From Alteromonas marina (GTDB lineage Bacteria; Pseudomonadota; Gammaproteobacteria; Enterobacterales; Alteromonadaceae): a stretch of DNA of 64,000 bases. The notes under the pieces are model-generated. The model had not been told where the DNA came from. It made no database searches and was given only the letters and a program-made list of their open reading frames with translations. A program made the translations under genes and the position numbers. Shown one piece after another: positions 53,434 through 63,307 of this stretch. The stretch's first letter is position 1. Each line of letters starts with the position of its first letter. Location: NCBI RefSeq assembly GCF_000808575.1, contig NZ_JWLW01000023.1, positions 248,001-312,000 on the forward strand, in the 5' to 3' direction.

Positions 53434-56118
53434 CTATTGAGCTGCAATTTCAACATTATCAATGCGGTATACTGCGCCCTCACCAGAGCCCCATGCAGGG
53501 AACATCATGATGACGTTGATTGCACTGATATCCAGACCTAAGTCATAAAGCGTTTGAAGAGGGAATGTATAGGTTTGCCATTCGCCTTCAACAGGGTCTA
53601 CACCTTCAAGGCTAGCTGAAATAGGAAGTTCTACGGCTGATGACACGTTGATTGATTCAATTTTGAACAACCAAGGCGCTGATGTATCGTTAGGCATAGA
53701 GCTTACTTTCATTTCAAATCGCACAGCACCATCAGTTAGTAGTGCTGACGCGTCATAAGAGTGGCCGTCATCAGCAATGATGCCCATAACCGTTGGCGTC
53801 GCGCCAATTCGGAACTCGGCTACAGTGCCGTGGTCCGCATCATCTACTTCTTCTGTTGGGGTTGAGCCACCGCAGCAGTCCCAGATACGCCACTGGTCTG
53901 CCGCAGTGTCTGCGAACAAGGTAATCCCAGACGCTGAAGGCGCGTCTTGACCACTGTCCGGGTGATATATTTTCACGTTGTCTAGGCGATACACGGCGCC
54001 TTCACCAGTACTCCAAGCAGGGAACACCATGATGACGTCTATTGCGCTAACGTCTAAGCCGCGAGCTTGTAGGTCAGAAATAGGGAAAGTGTAGGTTTGC
54101 CACTCACCTTCAACAGGCGCTTGGCCTTCAACGCTATCCGCTAAAGGAAGCTCGACTGCGGTTGATGCACCGTTTGACTCAACTTTAAATAGCCATGTTG
54201 AATCTGGGTTGTTTGGAGTGCTTAACACACGCATTTCAAACTGTAGTAAACCACCGTCAGTTAGGGCTGTGGCATCAAATGGAGTATCACCACCACCGGC
54301 AGCAGAGCGAGTAATAAAGCCCATTACGGTAGGTTCTGCGCCAATGCGGAATTCTGCCGTTAAGCCGTGCTCTTCGTCATCCATTTCTTCAGTTGGGGTA
54401 GAGCCACCACAGCAATCCCACATGGGCCAATCAGGGTTTTGGCCATCTTCGAAGATAGTTAGTTCAGGATAAGAAACACCGCCTTCTTGTGAAATTTCAA
54501 CGTTTGTCATGCGATAAACTGCGCCATTTCCAGTATCCCAGGCAGGAAACACCATAATGACATCAATAGCGCTGGTATCTAAGCCTGCTTCAGCAAGCGC
54601 ACTTAGTGGAAATTCATAAGACTCCCATACACCTTGCTCTGGCGTGTCACCTGCAGTATCTGCTGGACCCACGTAACCACTCATTAAGGGCAGTTCTACC
54701 GCAGTGGAGCCTTCAGAACTTTCAATTTTAAATAGCCAGTTTGTGGTAGCGTTGTTGGGTAGAGAAGTTACTTTTAGATCAAACTTAACACTGCCTGTTT
54801 CTTCTATTGGCGAGGCATCAAAAGGAGAAGCCTCACCTTCTGGGTCTGTTATAAATTGTCCTCGACTAATAAAGCCCATTACGGTAGGTGCTTCGTTGAT
54901 CGTAAATTCGTAAACTTGACCTTGCTCAGTGTCCTCAACTAAAGCTGGGGTAGTGCCGCCACAGCAATCCCATGCTGGCCAGTTCGGGTTAGGCGCACCA
55001 TCAAAAATCGTTAAGTTTTGAGGAATGCCAGTAGAAGGCGGAGAAGGGATAGGGGCTGCACCTTCAACCAGTGCGTCCTCAAACGAGTCGTAGCCAGGGC
55101 GCACAGTTTCACAGCCTTTACCAGTGTCTGGATCAGAGGCACATTCATAAACGCGAACGTAATCGATTTCAAAAGTTTGGCCGTTTGCAAATGCTTCGGC
55201 ATCAATACCCGTTTCATTAACTGCTTCGGGCCAATTTCCGCCCACCGCAAAATTAAGGATCATGTAAAACTCTTGGTCGTAAGGCGCATTATTCCATTGG
55301 GTTTCAAGTTCCCCGGTGACTTGGTCGAAGTACTCGGTATACCATCCGCGATGAGAAAGCCCCGTTGCATCACCATTTGCGTTATAGCGAACTTCAGAAC
55401 GACGCTGAGTTGCGTACAAATAGCCGTCCATATACCAGCGAATTTCACCTTCTTGCCATTCTATAGCGTAGGTATGGAAGTCATCAGCTGGGTTCGCGCC
55501 ATCAGGAAGAGAATAAGCTTGACCAGAGCTGTCATTGTTTGGCCATTCTTGACCATAGTGAAGGGTGCCGTAGATGTGGTTTTCAGGGGTACCTTCTGCG
55601 TCTGCTGCTTTCAGGTTTACCGCTTCCATAATGTCGATTTCACCAGAGCGAGGCCAGCCGCCATATACAGAATCAGTAGGCATCATCCAAAACGCTGGCC
55701 AACTACCTTGCCCTTCCGGAAGTTTCGCGCGCATTTCAAAACGGCCATATTTAAAATCGGCTTTGTATTGAGTAATTAATCGGGCTGACGTGTAGGGCTT
55801 TGGTGCACCTTCTTCGGCAGGAAGCGCAACAATTTTTAGACTACCATCAGACACAAATGAATTGTCTTCACTGTCTGTGTAGCACTGGGCTTCATTGTTA
55901 CCGCCACCGTCGCAGTTTACTTCATGGGTCCAGTTATCATCGTTAATACTGGTTCCATCGAACTCGTCGCTCCAAACAAGCTCCCAGTCAGTAACGGGAA
56001 CCGTTGCGTCAACAACGTCGATATCCGTAGAGGTTGTTGCTCCACCTCCACAGCCAAATAGGGTTGTGACTGAGATCGCGGCTGCTATCCGCGAGAGTTG
56101 AGATGCTTTTTTCGTCAT
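53434..56118 (-). CDS. GH16 endo-beta-1,3-glucanase (laminarinase) with three repeated C-terminal modules
   Basis: 894 residues. Lipobox LFGC near residue 23. The GH16 domain spans about 42-330, with catalytic Glu160, Asp162 and Glu165 (GEIDIME) and the laminarinase-type SWPAFWMMP. Three homologous modules follow (about 369-546, 548-724, 726-894), each with WDCCGG near its start, PTVMG, WLFK(I/V)ES, AVELP and VFPAW. These resemble ExoP-type glucan-binding domains. It is likely a surface lipoprotein that cuts laminarin. First gene of the GH16-receptor operon, with two LacI operators upstream. Confidence 0.92.
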   Translation of the reverse strand: MTKKASQLSRIAAAISVTTLFGCGGGATTSTDIDVVDATVPVTDWELVWSDEFDGTSINDDNWTHEVNCDGGGNNEAQCYTDSEDNSFVSDGSLKIVALPAEEGAPKPYTSARLITQYKADFKYGRFEMRAKLPEGQGSWPAFWMMPTDSVYGGWPRSGEIDIMEAVNLKAADAEGTPENHIYGTLHYGQEWPNNDSSGQAYSLPDGANPADDFHTYAIEWQEGEIRWYMDGYLYATQRRSEVRYNANGDATGLSHRGWYTEYFDQVTGELETQWNNAPYDQEFYMILNFAVGGNWPEAVNETGIDAEAFANGQTFEIDYVRVYECASDPDTGKGCETVRPGYDSFEDALVEGAAPIPSPPSTGIPQNLTIFDGAPNPNWPAWDCCGGTTPALVEDTEQGQVYEFTINEAPTVMGFISRGQFITDPEGEASPFDASPIEETGSVKFDLKVTSLPNNATTNWLFKIESSEGSTAVELPLMSGYVGPADTAGDTPEQGVWESYEFPLSALAEAGLDTSAIDVIMVFPAWDTGNGAVYRMTNVEISQEGGVSYPELTIFEDGQNPDWPMWDCCGGSTPTEEMDDEEHGLTAEFRIGAEPTVMGFITRSAAGGGDTPFDATALTDGGLLQFEMRVLSTPNNPDSTWLFKVESNGASTAVELPLADSVEGQAPVEGEWQTYTFPISDLQARGLDVSAIDVIMVFPAWSTGEGAVYRLDNVKIYHPDSGQDAPSASGITLFADTAADQWRIWDCCGGSTPTEEVDDADHGTVAEFRIGATPTVMGIIADDGHSYDASALLTDGAVRFEMKVSSMPNDTSAPWLFKIESINVSSAVELPISASLEGVDPVEGEWQTYTFPLQTLYDLGLDISAINVIMMFPAWGSGEGAVYRIDNVEIAAQ

Positions 56119-56184
56119 TGTTTTCAGCCCTGATCAAAAGAAATTGGGTTTTTATGTTGTGGCAAATGCCACGTAAAAAGCTTG

Positions 56185-56198
56185 TGTAAGCGCTTACA
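56185..56198. promoter_or_regulatory. LacI-type operator 3
   Basis: TGTAAGCGCTTACA, identical to operator 1, 67 bases upstream of the GH16 start. Confidence 0.82.
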
Positions 56199-56224
56199 AA
56201 ATGAGTTAAATAAAAATGGCTGTT

Positions 56225-56238
56225 TGAAAGCGCTTACA
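56225..56238. promoter_or_regulatory. LacI-type operator 4
   Basis: TGAAAGCGCTTACA, the inverted form of operator 2, centres 40 bases from operator 3. Confidence 0.8.
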
Positions 56239-56511
56239 TTACATTAAGCCACTGACACGTAAAGATCAATACTGTTCTCAAAAATTTAACATTTGGCTGT
56301 CGGTCTTATTTTTGTTGTTTTTGGTTTATTTTCAAATAAAACAATAATATAAGGTTGTATTAGGAGGTTGGTTAAAATTTAAAGGTGCTTGTTTCACTCA
56401 CTATTTACAAATTATCTCAGGGACTTGTTAATGATCTGTGCTCGATATTTTGTTCGCACCTGTGCACACATCACGTTAAGCTCAACGTACGATCTCATGT
56501 GAGTTGTTATT

Positions 56512-57504
56512 ATGCATCACCACAATCACAGCACTACCGCCTCTAATCATCATAAAGGTCAGCATCACGGCCATCACCACGGTGCGCATGCTGAAGGGCT
56601 AGGCACAGATTCCACACGCATTGGATGGGCGTTCTGGCTAAATTTCATCTTTACTATTATTGAATTCATCGGTGGTTGGCTTACTAACAGTGTCGCCATA
56701 ATGGCAGATGCTGTTCACGATTTAGGAGACTCTCTATCCATAGGTCTGGCGTGGTATTTAAGTAAGCTCGGGAATAAAGCATCTACCGAAAAGTATACGT
56801 ATGGCTTCAAACGGCTAAGCCTGATGGGCGCCATGATCAATGGCGTTATATTGGTCATTGGCTCAATTTGGGTGTTGTCTGAGGCCATCCCTCGTTTATC
56901 TAACCCCGAAATGCCCGTTACAGAGGGTATGATTGGATTAGCGATCCTCGGTATTGTCGTGAATGGATTTGCAGCTTATAAACTCCACGGCGGTCATTCG
57001 ATGAATGAAAAGGTGCTTAACTGGCACTTAATTGAAGACACGATGGGGTGGGTAGCGGTACTGGTAGTAGCCATTGTGCTCCATTTTGTTGAATGGCCTA
57101 TACTTGACCCAATTTTATCTATTGGTTTTACGCTATTTATTTTGGTCAATGTTGTTCGGTATGTTGTGCAGACCATGTCTTTGTTTCTACAGGGCGTACC
57201 TGACTTGGCTACAAGGAATGCTATTAGCAACGCGCTTTTGAAAATCGAGCACGTTGAAGAAATTCACCATGTACATTTTTGGTCGCTTGACGGAGAACAG
57301 CACGTGCTTACTGCACACGTGGTAATAAACTGTGCAATAGAGAATGACAAACTGAGAGCACTCAAAAGGGAAGTTCACGAGCGTTTAGCCCCCTTTGAAC
57401 TTGCTCATACCACGATAGAGTTCGAGTTGCCGGGTGAGCCATGTCGTGACGATAATGATCATTTACACGCTCACTCTCACGAACATCAGCATGAAGAACT
57501 ATAA
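56512..57504 (+). CDS. Cation diffusion facilitator (zinc/cadmium efflux)
   Basis: 330 residues. His-rich N-terminus (HHHNHS..., HHGHHHGAHAE) and C-terminus (HLHAHSHEHQH). Six membrane helices with the metal-site motifs AVHDLGD (helix 2) and HLIEDTMGW (helix 5), as in ZitB/CzcD. A cytoplasmic ferredoxin-like domain follows (VEEIHHVHFWSLDGEQHVLTAH). It exports Zn2+, Cd2+ or Co2+ in exchange for protons. It is unrelated by strand to the glucan operon. Confidence 0.92.
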   Translation: MHHHNHSTTASNHHKGQHHGHHHGAHAEGLGTDSTRIGWAFWLNFIFTIIEFIGGWLTNSVAIMADAVHDLGDSLSIGLAWYLSKLGNKASTEKYTYGFKRLSLMGAMINGVILVIGSIWVLSEAIPRLSNPEMPVTEGMIGLAILGIVVNGFAAYKLHGGHSMNEKVLNWHLIEDTMGWVAVLVVAIVLHFVEWPILDPILSIGFTLFILVNVVRYVVQTMSLFLQGVPDLATRNAISNALLKIEHVEEIHHVHFWSLDGEQHVLTAHVVINCAIENDKLRALKREVHERLAPFELAHTTIEFELPGEPCRDDNDHLHAHSHEHQHEEL

Positions 57505-57543
57505 GTTGCGTTAAACTCTGGCGAGAGTAGGGATTCGTTGTCT

Positions 57544-57586
57544 AAAGGCCAACGAAAATCAAGCTTTTGTAGTGATAGGCCTTTTT
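57544..57586 (+). terminator. Terminator after cation efflux gene
   Basis: AAAGGCC/GGCCTTT with a 27-base loop containing a smaller AAGCTT stem, then TTTTT. Confidence 0.65.
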
Positions 57587-57615
57587 AGCAATAACTATAA
57601 TTAATAAATAAAAGT

Positions 57616-58611
57616 ATGAATATCAGATATCAAGCGATTCTCCCGGGAGTAAGCGTTTCGGTCATAACCGGCTTGGCGGCTCTTTTTCTCAGTGATCACT
57701 ACGGTTCCCCTGCCATGCTGTTTGCTCTTCTGATAGGAATGGCTGTTTCTTTCCTCTATCGAGCCGATTCACCAAGTACCGAAGGTATTGATTTCTGTGC
57801 CAGTACTCTATTACGTACAGGTGTTGTACTCCTTGGTTTAAGGCTCGCACTTGAAGATTTAACGGCACTGGGTTGGGATACGCTGGGCTTATTGTGCTTT
57901 GCCGTTTTAACGACTATTTTGCTTGGTATTGGCCTCGCTAAAATTTTGGGGTTGAAAGGGCAGCTAGGTGCCTTAACAGGAGGCGCAGTTGCCATCTGTG
58001 GCGCATCCGCTGCATTAGCTATATCTACCATTCTACCCAAAGACCAGCACCATGAGCGAGATACACTAGTTACCGTTATTGGCGTTACCGCTATGTCTAC
58101 AATCGCAATGGTACTTTATCCTATTATCGCTGTTCAGCTAAACCTGTCAGACAGTGAAGCTGGCATATTTCTAGGTGGCACTATTCATGATGTTGCGCAA
58201 GTTGTAGGGGCAGGCTACTCGATTTCTCAGGAAGTAGGCGACATGGCAACGCTAACGAAACTTGTTAGGGTAGCCATGCTAGTTCCAGTAGTTATGATTA
58301 TGGTGTTAGTCGTAGCAAAAACCTTATCTGTTGGTATCAAAAGCCGTCGAACAAACAGTCCTAAGATACCACTCTTCTTAGTCGGCTTCGTGATGATGAT
58401 GCTACTGAACAGTTTCTTTGTTTTACCTGAAAGCGTTGTAGAGATGGGGAGTCAAATCTCACGCTTTTTCCTCATCGTCTCCATAGCCGCGATTGGAATG
58501 AAATCAAACTTGGGTCAACTCATCAATGTTGGTGTGCGACCAATAATTATGATTTTCGCAGAAACCCTATGGTTAGCACTCATCATTTTAGGATACTTAC
58601 ATTTTTCGTAA
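57616..58611 (+). CDS. YeiH-type (UPF0324) putative anion exporter
   Basis: 331 residues with about 10 membrane helices. Family blocks are LLRTGVVLLGLRLAL, GGAVAICGASAALAI and FLGGTIHDVAQVVGAGYSIS. YeiH/PSE-type proteins are annotated as putative sulfate exporters; transport activity is poorly known. Single gene with its own promoter gap. Confidence 0.85.
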   Translation: MNIRYQAILPGVSVSVITGLAALFLSDHYGSPAMLFALLIGMAVSFLYRADSPSTEGIDFCASTLLRTGVVLLGLRLALEDLTALGWDTLGLLCFAVLTTILLGIGLAKILGLKGQLGALTGGAVAICGASAALAISTILPKDQHHERDTLVTVIGVTAMSTIAMVLYPIIAVQLNLSDSEAGIFLGGTIHDVAQVVGAGYSISQEVGDMATLTKLVRVAMLVPVVMIMVLVVAKTLSVGIKSRRTNSPKIPLFLVGFVMMMLLNSFFVLPESVVEMGSQISRFFLIVSIAAIGMKSNLGQLINVGVRPIIMIFAETLWLALIILGYLHFS

Positions 58612-58770
58612 CGTTAGATAAGAAACTGGACGCGGCGTTTTAAATGTATCGAATTTAGAAAATCTGCCGATACTCATAGCATAACGCTACTTCAGACTAA
58701 TAGTTAATGAGTCTAAATATCTGTTAATCTGAACAAAATAAATCTATAAAAAATAAATCGGTAACCACAA

Positions 58771-59853
58771 ATGTTTGTATCTCGCAGTAAATACGAAGAA
58801 AAAGAAGCGCTAGTACGTAAACTCGAAGCAAGAGTGCGAGAAGCCTTAGACAAAATTGATGTTTTAGAGGCAGAAAATACGGAACTCGTTAACGCCATCG
58901 AGGCAGCAAAAGGCCAGCACGCATCGTCAAACAACTCCGTCGTTATGAAATGTATTGTGGACGCTATGCGCCAGTTAGAAGGTATACGCGAAACAGTATT
59001 AGCTACTTATCAGCGCATTGATGCAGAGAATCAGTCGCTGGCGAATATTAATGAGTTGTTTAGTGACTCAGCCACAACGTTACGCAAAATTGTTACCGAC
59101 ATGAGTGGGCTCAACCTTCAAATGGGCAGTATGAGCGAACGTATTTCGGGACTATCGACAACAGCAGATAACATTAATAAATTTGTTACCACTATTACGA
59201 GTATTTCCGACCAGACCAACTTGCTCGCGCTAAACGCCGCGATTGAAGCGGCTCGAGCGGGCGATGCAGGACGAGGGTTTAGTGTTGTTGCTGATGAAGT
59301 ACGTGCACTGGCAACAGAAACCAATAAATCTGCAACAGAAGTTTCAGAGTTGGTTAATGGCATTATTCAATCAACATCCAAAGCGGTGTCGGGAGTGAAT
59401 GAGCTGCGTGGAAATAACGAACAGCTTGAGACAGGCATTAATCAACTTAATGATAGCTATGAAGTCATGGTGAAGCACTGTGACAGCATGAAATCCACTA
59501 TTAGTGAAGGCGCCATTGCTACATTTATCCAAACAGTAAAGCTGGATCATGTAGTGTGGAAAGCAGAGGTTTATGCGGTGCTATGTGGTTATAGTAACAA
59601 ATCGGTGACAGACTTTGGCGATCATAAAAACTGTCGCCTAGGGCAATGGTATAGTGATAATGCTAATAAAGCGATAGGCCAAACTACGGCATTCAGAGAG
59701 ATTGAAGCGCCGCATGCAAGAGTACATAGCAGCGGAATAGCCGCAGTGCTAGCTAAACAAAATGGCGACAACGCTGAAGCTGATGCTAAGCTTATAGAAA
59801 TGGAACAAGCCAGTGAGAGAGTAACAACACTCCTTGATAGGCTAGTTAGCTAG
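58771..59853 (+). CDS. Soluble chemoreceptor with zinc-binding CZB domain
   Basis: 360 residues, no membrane helix. An N-terminal coiled coil ([20 protein letters not shown]) precedes the signalling domain with the conserved hairpin tip [20 protein letters not shown] near 150. The C-terminal CZB domain follows, with His/Cys zinc ligands ([25 protein letters not shown]). CZB receptors respond to oxidants such as hypochlorite or to zinc. It is followed by a soluble histidine kinase and a PAS receptor. Confidence 0.92.
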   Translation: MFVSRSKYEEKEALVRKLEARVREALDKIDVLEAENTELVNAIEAAKGQHASSNNSVVMKCIVDAMRQLEGIRETVLATYQRIDAENQSLANINELFSDSATTLRKIVTDMSGLNLQMGSMSERISGLSTTADNINKFVTTITSISDQTNLLALNAAIEAARAGDAGRGFSVVADEVRALATETNKSATEVSELVNGIIQSTSKAVSGVNELRGNNEQLETGINQLNDSYEVMVKHCDSMKSTISEGAIATFIQTVKLDHVVWKAEVYAVLCGYSNKSVTDFGDHKNCRLGQWYSDNANKAIGQTTAFREIEAPHARVHSSGIAAVLAKQNGDNAEADAKLIEMEQASERVTTLLDRLVS

Positions 59854-59941
59854 CGGCCGCAGAACTCTATGGTTCGATAGGCCCTATTGAGACGCATGGC
59901 GCTCTGAGATTTTATCGGCGATTTAAATGGAGGGCTTCTTG

Positions 59942-61447
59942 GTGAGTGAAACATCGTATTCCACCGAACACGAGCGTATTCTTGCGCTGGAAGCCCGCGT
60001 TAACTCGTTAGAGCGACAACTTAAGCGTCAAAAAATTGCGCGTAAAAACGCAGAATCTTTCTTAGAAACCTATTCTCAAGATGCTTATCTAGCAAACCAA
60101 GCACTTAGAAAAGCACTAAATGATTCGAAGCAGCGAGAGCGAGAGCTGCTCTACCTCAACAGAGCTGCATCACAGCTTTCCAATGCCCAGCCAGGTAAAA
60201 GTTTTATATTCTCTGCCTTAGAATCGGCGGTGGAATTTAGTAACGCCCATTGTGGAAAAGCATTCATTGTGAAAAATGATGAACTAGTAGTGGGTGAAGA
60301 TAACCAAGTACTTACTTATGAAGAGGGTTGGCGTAGCTCCCCAGAGCTTGCCGAATTGATTAAGTTTGAAACACCACTTTCCTTAAGGGACAGTTACTCC
60401 CATTGGTGTGTTACTGCAGTTCAGCGACCCGACACTCAAAAAGAAGCGCGCTTACTTCACTTCATGCATGAGATGGCAGACGGCGAATTCGCTTGGCTCG
60501 TGTTACTTACCAAAGACGATCACTTAGAAGAAGAAACGCTTCACGTTCTTGATACCTCCAAACATTATCTAAACATTACGTCTCGTTACCAGAACAAAAA
60601 AACTGAGCTCACCAGTCGGCAAATAGAATTGAGTTCGGTTAAAAAAGACAGAGACTTTCTAGAAGAAAGGCTGGTTAGTGCAGACAAGATGGCGATGTTG
60701 GGGCAACTTGCGGCGGGCATAGCCCATGAAATTAATAACCCAATCGGTTATGTTCGAAGTAATACTGTTGTCGCCAAAGAAATCTTTAATGACTATCAAC
60801 ACGCGTTAGATGAAATAGGGCTACTGTGTCGTACTGCTGGTGGAAAGATTGAAGCGCAATTCGAAGCGCTGGAGAAGCGTTTTTCTCTGCGAGAAAGTGC
60901 AAGCGAGATTTTAGAAATGTTCAACGAATCTCATGAGGGCATTGAACGCATTATTGAGATAGTAAAAGCGTTGCGAAGTTTTTCGTATCCAAGCTCAGGA
61001 AAGCACACGCAAATAAGCGCTGTAGAAGCTATGAATACGGTAATCAAGCTAACGAACAACCTGCACAGGTACAAAAACAAAGTTAATTTAGAAGTACCGG
61101 ATAAAGACGTTTATTTCCTTGGTAACGCAGGGCAAATTCAGCAGGTATTGGTTAATTTCGTAACCAACGCTATCTATGCTACCCCAGAAGGAAAGTCTAT
61201 CACCCTAAAAGTACAAAAAGATGAAAAGAACGCCATGCTTATCGTAGAAGACGAAGGTATCGGTATGTCGAAAGAAACACTGGATAGAATATTCACGCCC
61301 TTCTTTACCACTAAACCACCCGGTGAAGGAACAGGGTTAGGCATGTCTATTTCCATGACTATTGTTGAAGAGCACAACGGAACGATAAATATCACTAGCG
61401 AAGAAGGAAAGGGTACGCGCGTTACCGTTTTGCTACCTCTAGCCTAA
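59942..61447 (+). CDS. Soluble sensor histidine kinase
   Basis: About 501 residues, no membrane helix. An N-terminal coiled coil (LEARVNSLERQLKRQ) leads to a GAF-like region (about 75-205). Next are the dimerization helix with His262 (GIAHEINNPIGY), the N-box NFVTNAIYA, the G1 box VEDEGIGM and the G2 box GEGTGLGMS. I start at GTG 59942: GGAGGG at 59929-59934 is its ribosome site and lies inside any protein begun at ATG 59927. No response regulator adjoins it. Confidence 0.88.
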   Translation: MSETSYSTEHERILALEARVNSLERQLKRQKIARKNAESFLETYSQDAYLANQALRKALNDSKQRERELLYLNRAASQLSNAQPGKSFIFSALESAVEFSNAHCGKAFIVKNDELVVGEDNQVLTYEEGWRSSPELAELIKFETPLSLRDSYSHWCVTAVQRPDTQKEARLLHFMHEMADGEFAWLVLLTKDDHLEEETLHVLDTSKHYLNITSRYQNKKTELTSRQIELSSVKKDRDFLEERLVSADKMAMLGQLAAGIAHEINNPIGYVRSNTVVAKEIFNDYQHALDEIGLLCRTAGGKIEAQFEALEKRFSLRESASEILEMFNESHEGIERIIEIVKALRSFSYPSSGKHTQISAVEAMNTVIKLTNNLHRYKNKVNLEVPDKDVYFLGNAGQIQQVLVNFVTNAIYATPEGKSITLKVQKDEKNAMLIVEDEGIGMSKETLDRIFTPFFTTKPPGEGTGLGMSISMTIVEEHNGTINITSEEGKGTRVTVLLPLA

Positions 61448-61603
61448 AGTATAAAGTGCTTCCCTAAATAGCTGATAGATTATAGAGTTTCGTTAATCTT
61501 TGCTTCCTGCTAGACAGAATTATTTTATGTTCTAGTCTTAGGAGATAAGCAACATCTTATACGATTATCGGATGGTTGCTTTGCTACATGGAGAAAGCAC
61601 CGG

Positions 61604-63187
61604 ATGAGAAACAATCAGCCAGTTACCCAAAAAGAATATAAGTTTCCAGCACATCATCGCCTTATCTCATCAACTGATAAGCGTGGCGTTATACAGCACT
61701 GTAACAATGAATTCGTGGAAGCAAGTGGTTTTACGCGGGACGAGTTAATAGGAAAGAACCACAACCTGATTCGTCACCCTGATATGCCTGCGCCTGTATT
61801 TAAAGAAATGTGGCGTACCTTGGAATCTGGTCAAAGTTGGCTAGGATTGGTGAAAAATAGAAGGAAAAATGGTGACCACTATTGGGTGTCGGCATTCGTA
61901 ACGCCTGTGTACGAGGGGAAAACCGTTGTCGGCTATGAGTCCGTTCGAGTTCCAGCGTTGAATGATGAAATAACGCGTGCTTCCGGTGTTTATGCAAGAA
62001 TGCAGCAAGGAAAGTCAGCGGTATCACCGATGTCGCGCTTAGCTCAAAACCTAATGCATCTGGCGCCTACGTTGCTGATAAGTGCTGTCTTAGTAATAGC
62101 TCTTGCATTTACCCACGGCGCCGCTGCGGCTGGTATTGCGCTAGCAGGGGCAATTATTTTAATGATTGCTCAAGAAGCCAAGACAAGAAAAGACTGGGGC
62201 GCGCTGCTCTCTCTCAGCCCAGAAAGCTACGCTAATGAAACGGTGGCACAAACCTACTTCCCAGACCCGTCCCATATCAGCCAAGCCAAGCTTGTCCTAG
62301 GGTGTGAGCTTGCCAGAAACCGTACGGCGTTAACTCGAATTAAAGATGCATCAGCGGGGCTCGAATCAATAGCTAACACCACGCATCAACAAGCGGAAAG
62401 CACCAGTTCGGCGGTTGTACAGCAAAATCAAGCTACACAGCAAATCGCGTCTGCGGTCACGCAAATGAGTCAGGCTATTCAAGAAGTCGCTGAGCGGGTT
62501 GAGGGTAATGCCAAAAGCGCAAAAACTGCAGCAGCTAACGTAGAAACAGGAAACCGTAAAGCTGAAGAAGCCATGCAGGCGATTGTTGCGTTGCGCGAGG
62601 CGGTAGAGTCTATATCTACCACAGTGACAGAGTTGGCTCAGTCAACCAGCGATATTGGCGAAGCGGCCAATATCATCTCGACCATTGCTGAGCAAACTAA
62701 CCTGTTAGCGCTTAACGCCGCGATCGAGGCAGCAAGAGCAGGTGAACAAGGAAGAGGTTTTGCGGTTGTAGCTGATGAGGTGCGTACGTTAGCTTCGAAA
62801 ACTCGCGAATCGACCGATAAAATTCACAACATCATTAATGAATTGGCTGAGCGTTCTGACCGCGCTGTAAGGGTATCGACGGAAGGGCTAGCTTCAGCAG
62901 AGCACGGCAGCGCTATAGTAGAAGAAACCCGAGGTGCATTGTTTGAAATAAACAATGCAGTGAAAGGTATCGCTGATGCCACAGTAGAGATGTCTTCAGC
63001 GGTAGAAGAACAAAGCACAGTGGCTGAGCATATTAACCAGCAGTTAGTAGAGGTTGCTGACGGCGCGTCTGAAACCCAGCGTTCATCTGAAGCATCGCTT
63101 GCAGCAAGTCACGATTTGCGCGCAACGGTTAATCAGGTCCACGAACTAATATTGCGTTTCAGTACAGATAAGCGAGTGGGAGAGTAA
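61604..63187 (+). CDS. Aer-like PAS chemoreceptor
   Basis: 527 residues. The N-terminal PAS domain has the Aer signature ([40 protein letters not shown]), normally FAD-binding. Next come two membrane segments at about 150-190, a HAMP-like part and a signalling domain with the tip [20 protein letters not shown] near 370. It likely gives energy or oxygen taxis. With the CZB receptor and kinase it forms a three-gene sensory cluster on one strand. Confidence 0.92.
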   Translation: MRNNQPVTQKEYKFPAHHRLISSTDKRGVIQHCNNEFVEASGFTRDELIGKNHNLIRHPDMPAPVFKEMWRTLESGQSWLGLVKNRRKNGDHYWVSAFVTPVYEGKTVVGYESVRVPALNDEITRASGVYARMQQGKSAVSPMSRLAQNLMHLAPTLLISAVLVIALAFTHGAAAAGIALAGAIILMIAQEAKTRKDWGALLSLSPESYANETVAQTYFPDPSHISQAKLVLGCELARNRTALTRIKDASAGLESIANTTHQQAESTSSAVVQQNQATQQIASAVTQMSQAIQEVAERVEGNAKSAKTAAANVETGNRKAEEAMQAIVALREAVESISTTVTELAQSTSDIGEAANIISTIAEQTNLLALNAAIEAARAGEQGRGFAVVADEVRTLASKTRESTDKIHNIINELAERSDRAVRVSTEGLASAEHGSAIVEETRGALFEINNAVKGIADATVEMSSAVEEQSTVAEHINQQLVEVADGASETQRSSEASLAASHDLRATVNQVHELILRFSTDKRVGE

Positions 63188-63261
63188 TACTCTCTCCAGC
63201 TCTCTTAAGCTTACTCCACTAAAAGGCCTATTGCCTATTGGCGTAAAGATGTGGCGCTAAG

Positions 63262-63296
63262 TAAAAGCCTACAAAACTCGAAACAACGTTGTAGGC
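63262..63296 (-). terminator. Terminator of FtsX-type permease gene
   Basis: GCCTACAA/TTGTAGGC stem; the minus-strand tail is TTTTAC. Confidence 0.65.
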
Positions 63297-63307
63297 ATAG
63301 GTATTTA

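Larger units (their letters stand above)
56119..56511. other. Divergent control region of GH16 operon and cation efflux gene
   Basis: 393 AT-rich bases with two LacI operators near the GH16 side. No gene is supported in the rest. Confidence 0.55.
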
